DNA from: Paenibacillus crassostreae
Lineage (GTDB): Bacteria > Bacillota > Bacilli > Paenibacillales > Paenibacillaceae
Assembly (NCBI RefSeq): GCF_001857945.1
Contig: NZ_CP017770.1
Span: 1-64,000 of the forward strand
DNA length: 64,000 nucleotides
Direction of reading: 5' to 3'
This document shows, in pieces, positions 1 to 10,858 of the stretch. The position numbers were made by a program, and so were the translations under genes. The notes below the pieces were generated by a model. The model was given only the letters and a program-made list of their open reading frames with translations, was not told where the DNA came from and ran no database searches. Within the stretch, counting starts at the first letter, position 1. Every line of letters starts with the position of its first letter.

Positions 1-1047
1 CGCAAGGGTGGAAACGTCTAATTATTGAGAAACCATTTGGTCGTGACTTGTTATCAGCTCAAGAACTTAATGAAAACCTCAGTCAAGCTTTTCTAGAAGA
101 GGAAATTTTCCGTATAGATCATTTTTAGGGAAACCTATGGTACAGAATCTTGATGTTATTGAATCATCGAATCCCATGCTGCAAACATTATGGGACAATC
201 ATCAAATTTCTAACATTCAAATTATTGCGGATGAAACGGTTGGTGTAGAAGAAAGAGCAGGATATTATGATCAAGCTGGAGCTTTACGAGATATGTTTTC
301 AGAACCACATGCTTCAACTCTTGATGATGATTGCTATACAAGTATCGAATAAAGGTGTTGCCGGTGATGTCCGCGCGAACAAGAAAGCAATTATGGAATC
401 TTTACGACCATTACAAGAGGAAGATATCATTCACAATGTCGTGTTAGGGCAGTATATCGCGGGTGAATTAAATGGGAATCCTGTCATTGGATATGCAGAC
501 GAGCAAGGAGTCTCTGCTAACTCTAGAATTGAAACATTCATGGCTGCACGTTTATGGATTGATGATTATTTCTGGAACAAAGTTCCTATCTATATCCGAA
601 CAGGTAAAAGACTGAAGGAAAAAGCAACCCGAATCGTGATTGAATTCAAAGAAACATTAACAGAATAAGAAGAATAAAATCAATTCAAATAAGATTCTCG
701 TGATTGATATCAGCCCTAATGAAGAAGTCTATATACAAATCAATTCAAATAATCCACAGAATCATGTGGCATCAATACCCGAACGGATGAATTGTTACTC
801 AAATGAAAAGAATATGCCTGAAGCCTATGAAAAGTTAATCCTTGATGCTTTATGTGGTGATGCTACATTTTTGCTCATTGGGGATGAAGTGGAATTGTCG
901 TGGAAATGGGTTCAACCTATATTAAATGCCATCGACAACAATCTATACCACTAGAAACATACGAAGCAGGGTCATACGGACCAAAGGGTTCATACCAATT
1001 ATTTAGAAGTGGACGGACATCGTTGGGCTTTAGATGCATTGATGTGA
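1..1047 (+). pseudogene. zwf: glucose-6-phosphate 1-dehydrogenase, partial and frameshifted
   Basis: Oxidises glucose-6-phosphate to 6-phosphogluconolactone with NADP in the oxidative pentose phosphate pathway. The 5' part lies outside the window. Visible family blocks in order are [21 protein letters not shown] (substrate-binding RIDHYLGK motif with one T missing near 127), ANSRIETFMAARLWIDDYFW, VPIYIRTGKRL, and the C-terminal YEAGSYGP and DGHRWALD. These blocks lie in several different frames, so at least four indels are present (near 127, 290, 670-700, 950-1010). The stop at 1045-1047 is inferred from the frame of the last block. The next gene acts in the same pathway. Decayed gene or accumulated sequencing errors. 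Confidence 0.85.
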
Positions 1048-1137
1048 ATCAGAATCCTACGACTTCTGATAAGGAATATTCATATAACGGTTAATTGGTT
1101 AATTAGATAGGGATTCAACAATATTGGAGGAATTTAA

Positions 1138-2029
1138 ATGAAAGTCGGGTTAATTGGTTTAGGCAAAATGGGATTAAACTTGGGGAAAAATCTAATCGAT
1201 CATAAACATGATGTTGTTGCGTTTGATTTAAATACCCAAGCAACGGAAGAAATGAAAGCATATGTGCACACAACGCGTTTGCAAGCTTGCAGGAACTTGT
1301 TCAATCGATGGAAAACTCCGCGAATTCTCTGGATTATGGTTCCGCATAAGGTTGTTGATTCTGTTATTTTCTGAACTTTCACCACTTTTATCTCAAGGGG
1401 ATATTGTTATAGAGAAGCGGGGAATTCACATTATAAGGAATCGATTCGCCGTTATATTGAAAGAAATAGGTATTAGCTTTATGGATGTAGGCACATCGGG
1501 TGGTATGGAAGGTGCTCGCCATGGAGCTTGTTATATGATCGGTGGAGATGTTGAGACATGGGATTTAGTTGAGCCAATATTTAAGGATACTTCTGTTGAG
1601 AATGGTTACTTGTATGCGGGTAGAGCGGGTAGTGGACATTATTTGAAAATGGTTCACAACGGGATCGAATATGGTATGATGGCTTCCATAGGTGAGGGTT
1701 TCGAAGTTCTTGAAAAAAGTGATTTCGATTTCGACTATGAGAAAGTGGCCCGCGTATGGAATAACGGCTCTGTCATTCGCTCTTGGTTAATTGAATTGAT
1801 GGAACAAGCTTTTTCAAAAGATTCGAAGTTGGATGATATACGAGGTATTATGAATTCTTCAGGTGAAGGAAGATGGACGGTTGAAGAGGCTTTTGATCTG
1901 CAAACCGCTACACCGATCATCGCGATGTCCCTGTTAATGCGCTATCGTTCGTTAAAGTGATACTTTTACGGGTAAGGTTGTAGCCGCACTTCGTAACGAG
2001 TTGGTGGGCATGAGGTTGAGAAGAAATAA
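1138..2029 (+). pseudogene. 6-phosphogluconate dehydrogenase-like (decarboxylating), frameshifted
   Basis: Starts MKVGLIGLGKMGLNLGKN, the Rossmann GxGxxG motif of the 6-phosphogluconate dehydrogenase family; FMDVGTSGGMEGARHGAC and GSGHYLKMVHNGIEYGMM are the signature substrate and catalytic regions (K in KMVHNGIEY). Total length of about 297 codons fits the short YqeC/Gnd-like class. Frameshifts occur near 1300-1460 and near 1950; the true end, GGHEVEKK then TAA, is at 2029. It converts 6-phosphogluconate to ribulose-5-phosphate and follows zwf, as in a pentose phosphate operon. A GGAGG site lies just upstream of the ATG. Confidence 0.8.
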
Positions 2030-2170
2030 AGATATCCATCGCTCCACACGGGATAGTGTAGTTTTTTGAATTGGGGAATAGTTTTGGCTAAAGAGGTAGA
2101 TTTTAATGTAAGCAACATTGATTCAACACATTACGATAGTCATATAGGCGTGCACATTGGAGGATATGTA

Positions 2171-2928
2171 ATGAAAATGAAAGATAAGATTGCTGTGGTA
2201 ACTGGAGCAGCATCAGGTATGGGCAAGGCGATTGCTATACTTTACGCTGAGGAAGGTGCGAAGGTAGTCGTATCTGATGTAAATCTTGATGGTGCTCATG
2301 TAACTGTCAAAGAAATTAAGGCGAACGGTGGGACAGCTATAGCCATTAAGACAAACGTTGCTGTAGAGGAAGATATTCAGAATTTAATTGATACAACAGT
2401 AAGCACATTTGGAACAGTAGATATCTTGGTGAATAATGCAGGTATTATGGATAATTTTGAACCTGCTGGTGATATAAAAGATGATAACTGGGAACGAATA
2501 TTCGCGATTAACACAACGAGCGTGATGCGGGCGACGCGTAAAGTTATGCCTATCTTTTTAGAAAAAGGAAACGGCGTGATCGTGAATATTGCTTCTGCTG
2601 GTGGATTATTCGGTGCTCGCGCAGGTGCTGCATATACGGCTTCTAAACATGCTGTTGTTGGTTTCACGAAAAATACGGCCTACATGTACGCAGAAAAGGG
2701 AATTCGCTGTAATGCCATTGCACCGGGTGGAGTAGAGACCAATATTGCTTCTTCGATGACGAATATTAATGGGTTTGGTGCTTCACGTCAACAGCTTGGG
2801 ATGGCTATTAATCCACGCATGGGTAAGCCAGAGGAAATTGCAAAAGTAGCATTTTCTTAGCTTCAGATGATTCAAGTTTCGTGAATGGACAGGTTGTTAG
2901 CGCAGATGCAGGTTGGAGCGCATACTAA
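2171..2928 (+). pseudogene. short-chain dehydrogenase/reductase (SDR), frameshifted near the 3' end
   Basis: NAD(P)-dependent oxidoreductase of the classical SDR family, about 252 codons. Seen: the cofactor motif TGAASGMG near residues 13-20, NNAG near 90, catalytic S with YTASKHA (Y-x-x-x-K) near 155-160, and the C-terminal VNGQVVSADAG block. The start at 2171 is chosen over longer upstream possibilities because GGAGGA lies 7-12 bases before it and the protein then begins with the usual KDKIAVVTGAAS. A missing base near 2853 shifts the last 25 codons, which continue to a TAA at 2926-2928. Substrate unknown. Confidence 0.8.
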
Positions 2929-3150
2929 GCTTTTATTTTATAAGGAGTAACATATTACCCTCTGAGTAAGCTCGTAAACAACACCTCATGTAATAGTTGG
3001 TGGGAGTGAACTTAGAGGTTTTCTTTGAATTAAATTGGTATGTCTTTTACGCTAATTCACCATGAGTTAAGTATGTTATAAATGATAAATTACTATGTTA
3101 TAATATACTAATGTGTTGAAGGATTTAAACTGAAAGCAGGTGTAATAACA

Positions 3151-4555
3151 TTGAGAACAATCGTTGTTATTGGCGGTGGAGTAACCGGGGTATCTACTGC
3201 TTATTATCTACATAAATCGTTACAGAATAATAGCTTGCATGCTAATGTTATATTGGTTGAAGCCAGTGATTTATTGGGGGGAAGATAAGAACGATACATG
3301 ATGGCGGATTTACCATGGAGTCAGGTGCAGATTCCATCGTCACACGTAAGAGCAATGTTGCTCCTTTAATAGAAGAACTAGGGATAGAGGATGAAGTTGT
3401 ATATAATGCGACAGGGATTTCATATATCTATACCGAAGGTAAACTGAAACAAATTCCGAAGGATTCGGTTTTTGGAATACCATTGAGTATAGAATCACTG
3501 GCTAAGACAGAACTCATCTCTGCAGAAGGTAAGGTTGAAGCACTGAAAGATTTCTACACCCCGAATGATACTTTTACGAGGGATGATTCTGTTGGTCAAT
3601 TTCTAGAAGCATTCTTGGGCAAAGAAATAGTTGATAAACAAATTTCACCTGTCCTTTCCGGTGTTTATTCAGGTAAACTGGATGATCTCACGATCGCATC
3701 GACGCTACCTTATCTTATTGATTATAAGAATGAATATGGAAGTATTATTAAAGGATTATCTGCGAATAAGGCGAAATTCCAAGGAAATGGTAATAGTAAA
3801 TTTCTATCATTTAAAGATGGAGTTGCTACCTTAATTGATTCGATGGAACAGCATTTGGTAGATACAGAGATTATTAAAGGTGTTCAAGCGGAAAAGTTGA
3901 AAAAGATGGGGAGCACTATAGCGTAACGCTTGCTAATGGTAGAACGTTGGATGCAGATATTGTTATTCTGGGCACGATGCATACCATCACCCAAACGTTG
4001 TTACAAGACGAGGAATTGAATGAAGATTTCAATCAACTATTGAACAGTTCACTCATCAGTGTGTATCTAGGATTCGATATTCCAGATATGCAATTACCTG
4101 CGGATGGAACGGGATTCATTACAGCTAATAGTGATGATGTGAAATGTGATGCCTGTACATGGACGAGTCGCAAATGGGCACATACATCAGATGATCAGCG
4201 ACTGCTTGTCAGACTATTCTATAAAAGTTCAGGACCTCATTATGATAAGCTAATTCAACTCTCTGAAGATGAGCTATTGAAGGTAGCTCTGCAAGATGTA
4301 GAGACTAGTCTAGGCATCACAGGGCAACCTATCACCTATGATGTAACAAAATGGCATGAAGTGATGCCTAATTACCATATACGCCATCATCAAGTAGTAG
4401 AATCTCTTGAGAAAAAGATGGCTAATAATTACCCTAATGTTATACTGGCTGGATGTTCCTATTATGGTGTAGGCATTCCAGATTGTATTGCGAATGGTGA
4501 AAAGACAGCAGAGTTGATTATGGAGAAAATCAAATCTAATCCTAGTGAACTATAA
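3151..4555 (+). pseudogene. hemY: protoporphyrinogen/coproporphyrinogen oxidase, frameshifted
   Basis: FAD-dependent oxidase of heme synthesis; in Gram-positive bacteria the HemY/CgoX enzyme makes coproporphyrin III. Starts with TTG at 3151 giving RTIVVIGGGVTGVSTAYYL (FAD-binding GxGxxG), then GGR..TIHDGGFTMESGADS, a long middle domain, and the C-terminal NVILAGCSYYGVGIPDCIANGEKTA typical of the family. Frameshifts lie near 3285 and near 3910, so three frames are needed for a protein of about 467 residues. A TATAAT box lies at 3099-3104 in the 220-bp gap upstream, so it may have its own promoter. Confidence 0.85.
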
Positions 4556-4599
4556 TATGGATCATGGTTTTCTACTGACTGAATAAAGGGAGTATGACA

Positions 4600-4833
4600 A
4601 TGAGCAAAGACAAAGTATGGAACAAAGGAAAGCATAATGGCGGAGCATCAAAAGGTAGCAACAATAAAGTACAACCCCAATCTATAGAAAAGATTCCTCT
4701 GAATCATGATGATGGAACAGAAAATGATCCTTTTAACAAAGTTCAGCGGATGGACCGCACGAATTGGGTAGAGCGCCCTACACGTATCGTTCGAGAAATA
4801 GCTAAAAATGATGAGACTAAGCCGAATGACTGA
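4600..4833 (+). CDS. small hydrophilic protein of unknown function
   Basis: A 77-residue very hydrophilic protein rich in K, N and D with no membrane segment and no motif I recognise. The ATG at 4600 is preferred over one at 4594 because AAAGGGAG ends about 7 bases upstream. It follows hemY by 44 bases and is probably co-transcribed. A GC-rich hairpin follows. It looks like small Paenibacillus proteins of unknown role; no function is proposed. Confidence 0.55.
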   Translation: MSKDKVWNKGKHNGGASKGSNNKVQPQSIEKIPLNHDDGTENDPFNKVQRMDRTNWVERPTRIVREIAKNDETKPND

Positions 4834-4948
4834 CTTCCAATATGGGCGTAGAATATCAACATATTTATCTATATCTAATCTAAATATAATCTAACTTTAA
4901 GGTTCATCCTTTAGTATAAAGGTAACCTCTTTTCATGATAAATATGGT

Positions 4949-4977
4949 AATGCCCCGCGTGTTGGACGCGGGGCATT
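4949..4977 (+). terminator. GC-rich 11-bp hairpin downstream of the hemY region
   Basis: Perfect inverted repeat AATGCCCCGCG / CGCGGGGCATT with a 7-base loop. No clear T-run follows on either strand, so it may be a weak or factor-assisted terminator. It marks the boundary between chromosomal genes and the cassette array. Confidence 0.55.
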
Positions 4978-5118
4978 AGTGCGTTATAAACATTGAAGGT
5001 TTTTATAGGGCATGAGAGGGACTGTGTACATATTTGTTAGGATATTCGGCGTGGATTCCTACCGAGTGAAGGGAATTGGAATAATGGAAGCGAATGTATA
5101 CTTGAAGGAAGAAAGCTG

Positions 5119-5227
5119 AACTCTGAATAATAGCTTCGCCTATCACACCCAACAGTCGTGCTAAACGCACTCCTCTATCCAGATGGATAAACGAGTGCGG
5201 AGATTGGGAGTTAGACGAAACCATTGC
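5119..5227 (+). repeat. array-leading site A1 (attC-like or attI-like)
   Basis: Ends in GTTAGACGA (5210-5218), whose reverse complement TCGTCTAAC occurs at the end of the following unit; complementarity extends to GCAATGG outside it. The internal sequence differs from the usual body: a hairpin CGCACTC/GAGTGCG (5166-5199) enclosing TATCC/GGATA. Similar words (TGAATAA, CTATCAC, GGATAAACGA, GGAGTTA) recur at A19, which also begins an array block. A special first site is an inference. Confidence 0.6.
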
Positions 5228-5242
5228 AAAAAGGAGGAAATA

Positions 5243-5834
5243 ATGAAGTTCCAAATTGGAGATGAAATAGATCAAAACCATGTAAGAGTAATAGTTCATG
5301 AACTTTCAAGATGTCAATTAGCCTTTGATCAACTTATTCGTTTAAGAGAGATTAAATATAGCAACAAATTAGTAACTGATAGGAAGCTAGATCTAATGAC
5401 CTATAATGCATATTCTTTGTTTATTCAACATCTTTACGAGTATTTTAAAGGATGTGTTACTAGAGCTAGAAAAGAAACTGGAAACATACAGCCTGAAATT
5501 ATTGATGGACTTGTAAACAACGAAGTTAACAAAATTCTACGAAATTGGCGAACTGCTATAGATAATAATTATGCTCCTAAGTGGGCAAATGCAAGAAGCT
5601 ATTATGAAGATACATGTCCTGTTAATTTCGGGTCAGACTTTCGAAAATATTAGAATAATGTAGCTCATGTTGATTATAGACGTGTTAAGGGTGGAAATCG
5701 GATTACTTTACTGAATTTATAAAACTACCACAAGTATATTACCTATTGTTTGATAATGGACGTGAATTTTGGGATATGCAAGAATATGGGATTTAGACTT
5801 TGGTGATATAACAGATTTAATAAGTTTAACTTGA
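5243..5834 (+). pseudogene. cassette gene, unknown function, interrupted
   Basis: First cassette gene, between A1 and A2. ATG at 5243 with a strong AAGGAGG just upstream. The first 137 residues (MKFQIGDEID...) are predicted helical and hydrophilic. An in-frame TAG at 5651 is followed by readable protein (NNVAHVDYRRVKGG), then after a frameshift near 5710 by EFIKLPQVYYLLFDNGREFWDMQEY and a stop at 5834, so the full product would be about 197 residues. I do not recognise the family. No promoter is evident, so expression could rely on read-through. Confidence 0.55.
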
Positions 5835-5859
5835 TAGATATTTAAGTATATCGGGGAAG

Positions 5860-6036
5860 GCAATGGAATCGTCTAACACTGCATTCCTACTGCGGGCATT
5901 CGCCCTTGATCGCCAAGAGGGAGATCAGAGAAGTTGACTCAGGCATACATTCAACCAGCTAAGTCTGACGACCCGTTCCCTTTGGTCACTTAAGCCCGGC
6001 ATTGAACGTTCAGGAATGCCAAACGTTATCGGAAAT
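5860..6036 (+). repeat. attC-like site A2
   Basis: Left edge TCGTCTAAC (5869-5877), right edge GTTATCGGA (6025-6033). Body contains CATTCCT/AGGAATG, GATCGCC and the TTCAACCAGCTAAG / CTTAAG..TTGAA arm. The left edge matches the start of the preceding unit (A1), the right edge the end of the next (A3). Confidence 0.85.
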
Positions 6037-6077
6037 TACCCGAAAATAATAATTAAAAAAAGAAAGGACAAACAAAA

Positions 6078-6436
6078 ATGATCTAATAGAAGAAAACATA
6101 CATAGTCGAATCAAACTTTTCGTTGAGGAGTTTAATCAATTATTTAATGAAATATTATTACCGTCTCAGCTAAAGTATGGTGCTAGGTTAATTGGACGAT
6201 GGTTGATCGATAAGGATGAGAAAAATACCGAGGTATTCGCTATGTGGGAATATGACAGTTATGAAGATTACGAAAGAATAGAGAGTCAGATAAAATCAGA
6301 TAAAGAACATGTAATGAAGGTGCAAAAACGATTTGATCAAATTGGTAGAGAACGATTGAAACAGGTACTTAAAGAAGATATTAAACAGGAGTTTGTTAAA
6401 AGCACAGTAACAAGAGAAAAAACAATATTGAATTAA
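6078..6436 (+). pseudogene. NIPSNAP-family protein, 5' end frameshifted
   Basis: Cassette gene between A2 and A3. The readable part from about 6140 (EEFNQLFNEILLPSQLKYGARLIGRWLIDKD, then EVFAMWEYDSYEDYERIESQI) has the NIPSNAP-like dimeric alpha/beta-barrel pattern, a family of small proteins of mostly unknown role. The upstream ATG at 6078 and the RKTYIVES-like segment that normally begins the domain are in another frame, so one or two indels lie between 6085 and 6125. Length of about 120 codons fits the family. Confidence 0.6.
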
Positions 6437-6466
6437 TTTTCCTTTTGATTTTGCTATGAAGTCGGT

Positions 6467-6639
6467 AACATCCGATAACAGAACATTTCCTACGTCGTCG
6501 CTAACGCTCCTCGATCGCCAAGAGGGATATCAGAGAAGTGAATTCAGGCGATTACATTCAACCAGCTAAGTCTGACGACCCGTTCCCTATGGTCACTTAA
6601 GCTGTTTGAACGTCAGGAATGCGAAACGTTATCAGAAAT
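6467..6639 (+). repeat. attC-like site A3
   Basis: Left edge TCCGATAAC (6471-6479) is the reverse complement of the start of its own upstream unit (GTTATCGGA at A2). Right edge GTTATCAGA (6628-6636). Body has GATCGCC/GGCGAT and the TTCAACCAGCTAAG arm. Confidence 0.88.
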
Positions 6640-6674
6640 TGGGGCAAAAATTATAAATAGGGAAGGTGAATTTT

Positions 6675-7718
6675 TTGAAGCCTTTTTTTTCACTTTGATA
6701 CAGACGAAAACAAGACAAAGTTTACTCGCGCGAGCAAGGAACGTTGCGCTATGGGCAATTCAACAATATGAATTGGATTGGAATTGTATTCGTTTCATTC
6801 AATTGTCAGATACCATTACATACAAAATAGAAACCGTAACGAAGGAAAGTTATTTGCTTCGTATTCATTCAGAAAGAGTAACAAAGAAAAATCTTGTCTG
6901 AACTTGTTTTCCTGAATGAATTAGGGAAAATAAATGATTTGGTAGTGCCAGAAGGGATAAGAAGTCGTAGTGGATCTTATATTTTTGAGTGTGAAACTTG
7001 ATGAGGGATATCGGAACCATATGTCTCATTAATGAAGTGGGTTGAGGGAGAGCATTCGAGTGGCGAGTTTACTGATAATCATGTAAACAGCATGGGTGTA
7101 ATGATGGGTAAACTTCATGAAGCGTCCGCAAGTTTTGAAATTCCACCCGATTTTGTTCGGCCTCATTGGGGAGTGATAGCTTTAGAAAAGAAGTGTCCAA
7201 ACTAGAACGTTATTACCACGAATTTCTATCGGACGGGTCATGGAAGCTATATCAAGAAGCTATAGATAAGATCATTCGTCAATTTGATAGTATGAAGCGA
7301 GACAACCGAAACTACGGACTAATTCATGCGGACTTGCATTCCGGAAACGTAGTGTTTAACAACGGAATTCCAAATCCTATTGATTTGGAAGATGCGGTTA
7401 CGGATACTATCTTTACGATATGTCAGCTTCGTTGTTAGAACTATATCCTAGACATCGATGGTTACTTATTCAAGGATATGAGAGCGTAGTCAAACTAAAT
7501 AAGGATTACATTCGTGACTGGAATGCTTTTTCATTATGTTTATGATTGAAAATTATTGTCATCACTCCTCTGATACTAGAGAAATTCCAAGTTTAATCAA
7601 TGAACAAAAATATGCTCTAGCTTATATTAAAGAATATATAAATGATAGACCATTTTTATTTGAAGTGATAGAACCCGTAGACTTCGAAAGCAATCTCGAG
7701 GAAGGCCCCAACATCTGA
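6675..7718 (+). pseudogene. aminoglycoside phosphotransferase (APH)-family protein, multiply frameshifted
   Basis: Cassette gene between A3 and A4. Probable TTG start at 6675, 7 bases after GGAAGGTG. The APH fold is shown by the late segment YGLIHADLHSGNVVFNNGIPNPIDLEDA: the HxDLHxxN catalytic loop near 7325 and a D-containing metal loop. Earlier segments (SYLLRIHSERVTKKNL, PLMKWVEGEHSSGEF-like text) lie in other frames. At least five indels, one probably in a T-run near 6685. The stop at 7718 lies inside the left edge of A4, showing how tightly gene and site are packed. Confidence 0.75.
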
Positions 7719-7890
7719 TAACAAAGCATTCACGTATCGAGCCAGGCTACGCCTGTCTCTCGGTCCGCAAGAGGAATTTCGGAGAAGCAGATTCAGCGGA
7801 CAACCCTGCACTACCTAACCGCGTCGCGGCCGGGGCTAAAGCCCCTTAAGGTAGTGAGGGGTTCGTGAATGCAACAACGTTATGTGAAAT
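7711..7890 (+). repeat. attC-like site A4 (divergent body)
   Basis: Edges TCTGATAAC (7714-7722) and GTTATGTGA (7879-7887). The left edge is complementary to GTTATCAGA, the start of its own unit. The body differs strongly from A2/A3 yet keeps pairing: CATTCACG/CGTGAATG, TCCGC/GCGGA, and CACTACCTAA / TTAAGGTAGTG. Useful covariation evidence. Confidence 0.85.
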
Positions 7891-7938
7891 CTCGGAAAAA
7901 CGTAGTTGAACCCAATTTTGCATGCCAAGGAGAGTTTA

Positions 7939-8378
7939 ATGGATAAAGATCAATATTTTAAGAATCTTGAAGAAATCATATCAGATCCAATCTTCATAGT
8001 ACTTTCCAAGGGAGAATTAGAAGAAGAGATTAACAATAATATGTGGCGTATAACCTTAGATAACAGCAGTTAGCGTGTGAAATAAGTATAAAAGATTTTA
8101 TCCAATTCTTTAGTGCTGTTATACAGGATAGACAAGTACAAGTGACAACTCAAGTGAAAAGAACGGAATGATATTTTATCTCTGGTTTGACTGGATGGCT
8201 AGTCAACTGAGATTTAATCTAATTTCTAATGTTAATGAGCATTTACCATTTCAATGTGAAATAGAGATATTGGATAGTATGGAGGAAATTATTAATGAAT
8301 TCTTGGAATGGCCTTTTCTAATGGGTTACCTATTGAAGGATATTCTGATGGATCGGAAGAAAACCATATATACTAAAG
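7939..8378 (+). pseudogene. cassette gene, unknown function, frameshifted
   Basis: Lies between A4 and A5. ATG at 7939 with AAGGAGAG upstream begins MDKDQYFKNLEEIISDP. A stop at about 8073 is followed in another frame by ACEISIKDFIQFFSAVIQDRQVQVT and then by IFYLWFDWMASQLRFNLIS; the end at 8378 restores GLPIEGYSDGSEENHIY. Together this is about 146 residues of an acidic cytoplasmic protein. I do not recognise the family; it has no signal peptide or membrane segment. Confidence 0.5.
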
Positions 8379-8440
8379 GTCTTTAAGACCATTTTAAATA
8401 AATGAAGCTAATAAAGACAATTTTTGGGTACTCAAAGATG

Positions 8441-8458
8441 TCCGAGACATCACATAAC
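8441..8458 (+). repeat. attC-like site A5, left edge (cut by IS91-like element)
   Basis: TCCGAGA..TCACATAAC is the reverse complement of the start of the unit (GTTATGTGAAATCTCGG at A4). The sequence then switches to the IS91-like element after TAAC. The rest of A5 continues at 10859. Confidence 0.8.
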
Positions 8459-8772
8459 ACTCTGGATTGGTTGCGCAGTTGCCCCGAAAAAAAACCTTCA
8501 TAAACACAGTATGAAAGGCATTCAATAAAGATATCATATGAGCAGAAAAGCTCCGCGGCAATTGCGGCAAATCCATGTTGAACGATGCCGCGAATATTTG
8601 CTAGCTTATCGCCTATGGGATTTGTTATTTACTTCCAATACCGATGTTGCACGAAATGAGAGGATCGGCTTCCCAAAATTCTAGGGTCAATGGGATATCT
8701 TGTCGCATGAAAACACACCTCCCCCCTCCCCAGATCAGGCATCGTAACAAGAAGTATGCAATTATAAAGTGT

Positions 8773-9909
8773 CTATCCACCGCCCGGAGTCAGTGTTAGG
8801 ATCTGACACCAAACCCCTCCACAAGAGGGACAACGTGAAATATCCACACCTGTTAATTTCAAGATATGATCCTTCGCCGTCACTTTACTTTAGGTTTAAT
8901 CGGCGTACGAGTCAGGCGCAAGCAGGTCAGCAGTGTGGTTTTTCGATTGGCGTTGCTGAGAAAGCTATAATATCTAATCTTCTGAAAACCAGAAGGTAGC
9001 ACATGCATCATGAATCTCCGCATAAACTCCATCGCATCCAGTGTCAGTGGCTTCACTTTCCCGTCATCTTTGTAATCCGATAATGAAAAGTGACTGTCCG
9101 ATCATCCATGGCTTGGATCCGATTATTGTAAATCGCGGTCCTGTGCGTATAGCGACTTAAATATTTGACGACGTGAAAGGAACTTTTAAACGGTTTCTTA
9201 CAGTAGACGACCCAATCCGGTTCATAGAGTGAATCGAGTAAAGTGAAAAATGATGACTCTTCAGCGTAGGGCAGTGAGGATCCAGTAAATCTCAGCGTCT
9301 GATCCGCATAAGCCTTTTTCAAAAAACAAAGAAATTTACCTCGAAACACCCTAGAGAGGATTCTCACGGGAATAAAGAACTTTTTTTTTGAGCGCATAAA
9401 CGTACAGCCAGAAGGCGAAAGACCACCCCCGGTTACAATGCAGTGGACATGAGGATGAAAAGACAAATTTTGACCCCATGTATGCAAGACCATAGTCACT
9501 CCGATTTGTGCACCAAGAAACTTAGGGTCCAAAGCTAATTTGGAAAGTGTCTCAGAGGCAGCTTTAAAAAGAATGGTGTGCATGAGCTTAGGGTTAGCTA
9601 GAAATAAAGGATTCAACGTGTGAGGAACAGTAAAAACAGTGTGGAAATAAGGAACAGGCAAGAGCTCAGATGTTCGATCTAAAACCCATTGCTCTTTTTT
9701 CAAATTACCACATTTGGACAATTACGATTGCGGCAGGAGTTGTAGGACACCTTCAGATCTTCGCAAGAATGACATTGGTCGACATGCCCACCCAAGGCTG
9801 CAGTTCTACAAGATTGGATAGACTGAATGGCCTTGATGCCTTCACTATGAACGGGAATGGGTACCGAGAAAAGCGTCAGCGAAGCTCGAAAAAATTTGCT
9901 GTAACTCAA
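8773..9909 (-). pseudogene. IS91-family (Y2, HUH) transposase, copy 1, frameshifted
   Basis: Rolling-circle type transposase. Seen: an N-terminal zinc-binding region HVDQCHSCEDL and SCRNRNCP, the ELLPVPYFHTVFTVPH segment, LSFHPHVHCIVTGGGL (the HUH histidine motif) and VVKYLSRYTHRTAI (tyrosine region), with a C-terminal zinc ribbon CPSCGG near 8800. Frameshifts near 9055 and 9710 split it. The start overlaps the end of the recombinase gene. About 380 codons in total, normal for the family. Confidence 0.8.
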
Positions 9910-10765
9910 CCAAGATCATCACCTCCAAAAGGAAGATCTAGAGGGCTTTTCAACCCGAGAACTTGGGCGTGGGTAAGATGAAGATACATAGAAGTGGTTT
10001 GAATATCTGCATGCCCAAGAAGTTCTTTGATTTGCAGAATACTAGCACGCCATTTAATAGGTGGGTTGCAAAGCAATGACGCAAGGTGTGCACGATACAT
10101 TTTTAGTTATCCCAGAAGCATGCAATGAATTCTTAAAAATAGACTGAATACTCCGCACTGAAATGGGCTTCGTATCCGGGACACCTGGAAAAAGCCAAGG
10201 GGAGGGGCGGTAAGCCTTCCAGTATTGACGAAGAAGCAGAAGATTATGGTCGGATAAAATGGAGTAACGATCCTTACCCCCTTTGGCTTGACGAACCAAA
10301 AGGCGCATGTCTGGACTGTGAATGTCTGTCAATTGCAGATGAGCCACTTCGCTCACGCGAAGGACCTGCGAGTAAATGGTGGTAAGAATGGTTTTGTGCT
10401 TAAGATTTGCGGGTAGCATCGAGGATCTGGCAAACTTCTTGGAACGTCAGTATGGTGGGGAGAAAAGATTTCTTCTTCACTCTCGGAATATGCAGCATAT
10501 TCCATTCGCGAAAAAGCACAGATTGGTAAAAAAACTTGATGGCGCCATAAGCAGAATTCACGTAGGCAGAACTGAGTTTCCTTCGTTTAATGGCATGATG
10601 AAGAAAAGCTCGAACTTCATCATACCCAACGGATGCAGGAGGCTTACCACAAAATAAATAGAAACGTTTCATATGAGCTAAATACATTCTTTGAGTGCTT
10701 TTGGCAAATCCACGTAACTCCATTGAAATTGTCATGGATTGAATCCAATCTTGCATAGATAACAC
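9906..10765 (-). pseudogene. tyrosine recombinase of the IS91-like element, copy 1, broken
   Basis: Site-specific recombinase of the phage-integrase/Xer class, with an N-terminal SAM-like DNA-binding domain (MLSMQDWIQSMTISMELRGF..STQRMYLAHM) and a catalytic domain (RVSEVAHLQLTDI, then HADIQTTSMYLHLTHAQ containing the catalytic Y). The HTLRH box is disrupted by indels near 10085 and another break lies near 10410. It probably acts for the IS element; the family does accompany IS91-like transposases. Not evidently the cassette integrase. Confidence 0.75.
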
Positions 10766-10858
10766 ACCTTCCTTTTTTACTAGATAATAAAGGAAGGCGT
10801 GGTAAAATGGCAGTAAGGATTGTAGGCTTTAAAAAGCTACCGCGTAGCGGTTTAGTTC

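Larger units (their letters stand above)
8459..10858 (-). mobile_element. IS91-like element with tyrosine recombinase, copy 1
   Basis: A 2.4-kb element reading leftward: tyrosine recombinase then IS91-family transposase, both broken. Ends were defined by comparison with the second copy at 26135-28363: both begin ACTCTGG directly after CACATAAC and end ...GCGGTTTAGTTC directly before AAC. The right end has a small hairpin ACCGC/GCGGT. Because the transposase points left, the oriIS-type end should be the left one. Insertion at the TAAC edge of an attC-like site in both cases suggests target preference. Confidence 0.8.

Noticed and set aside
9906..10765. IS-borne tyrosine recombinase as the cassette integrase
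   Set aside because: It is inside the ends of an IS91-like element present twice, is broken in both copies, and lies within the array rather than beside a leading site. It cannot be excluded as distantly related.
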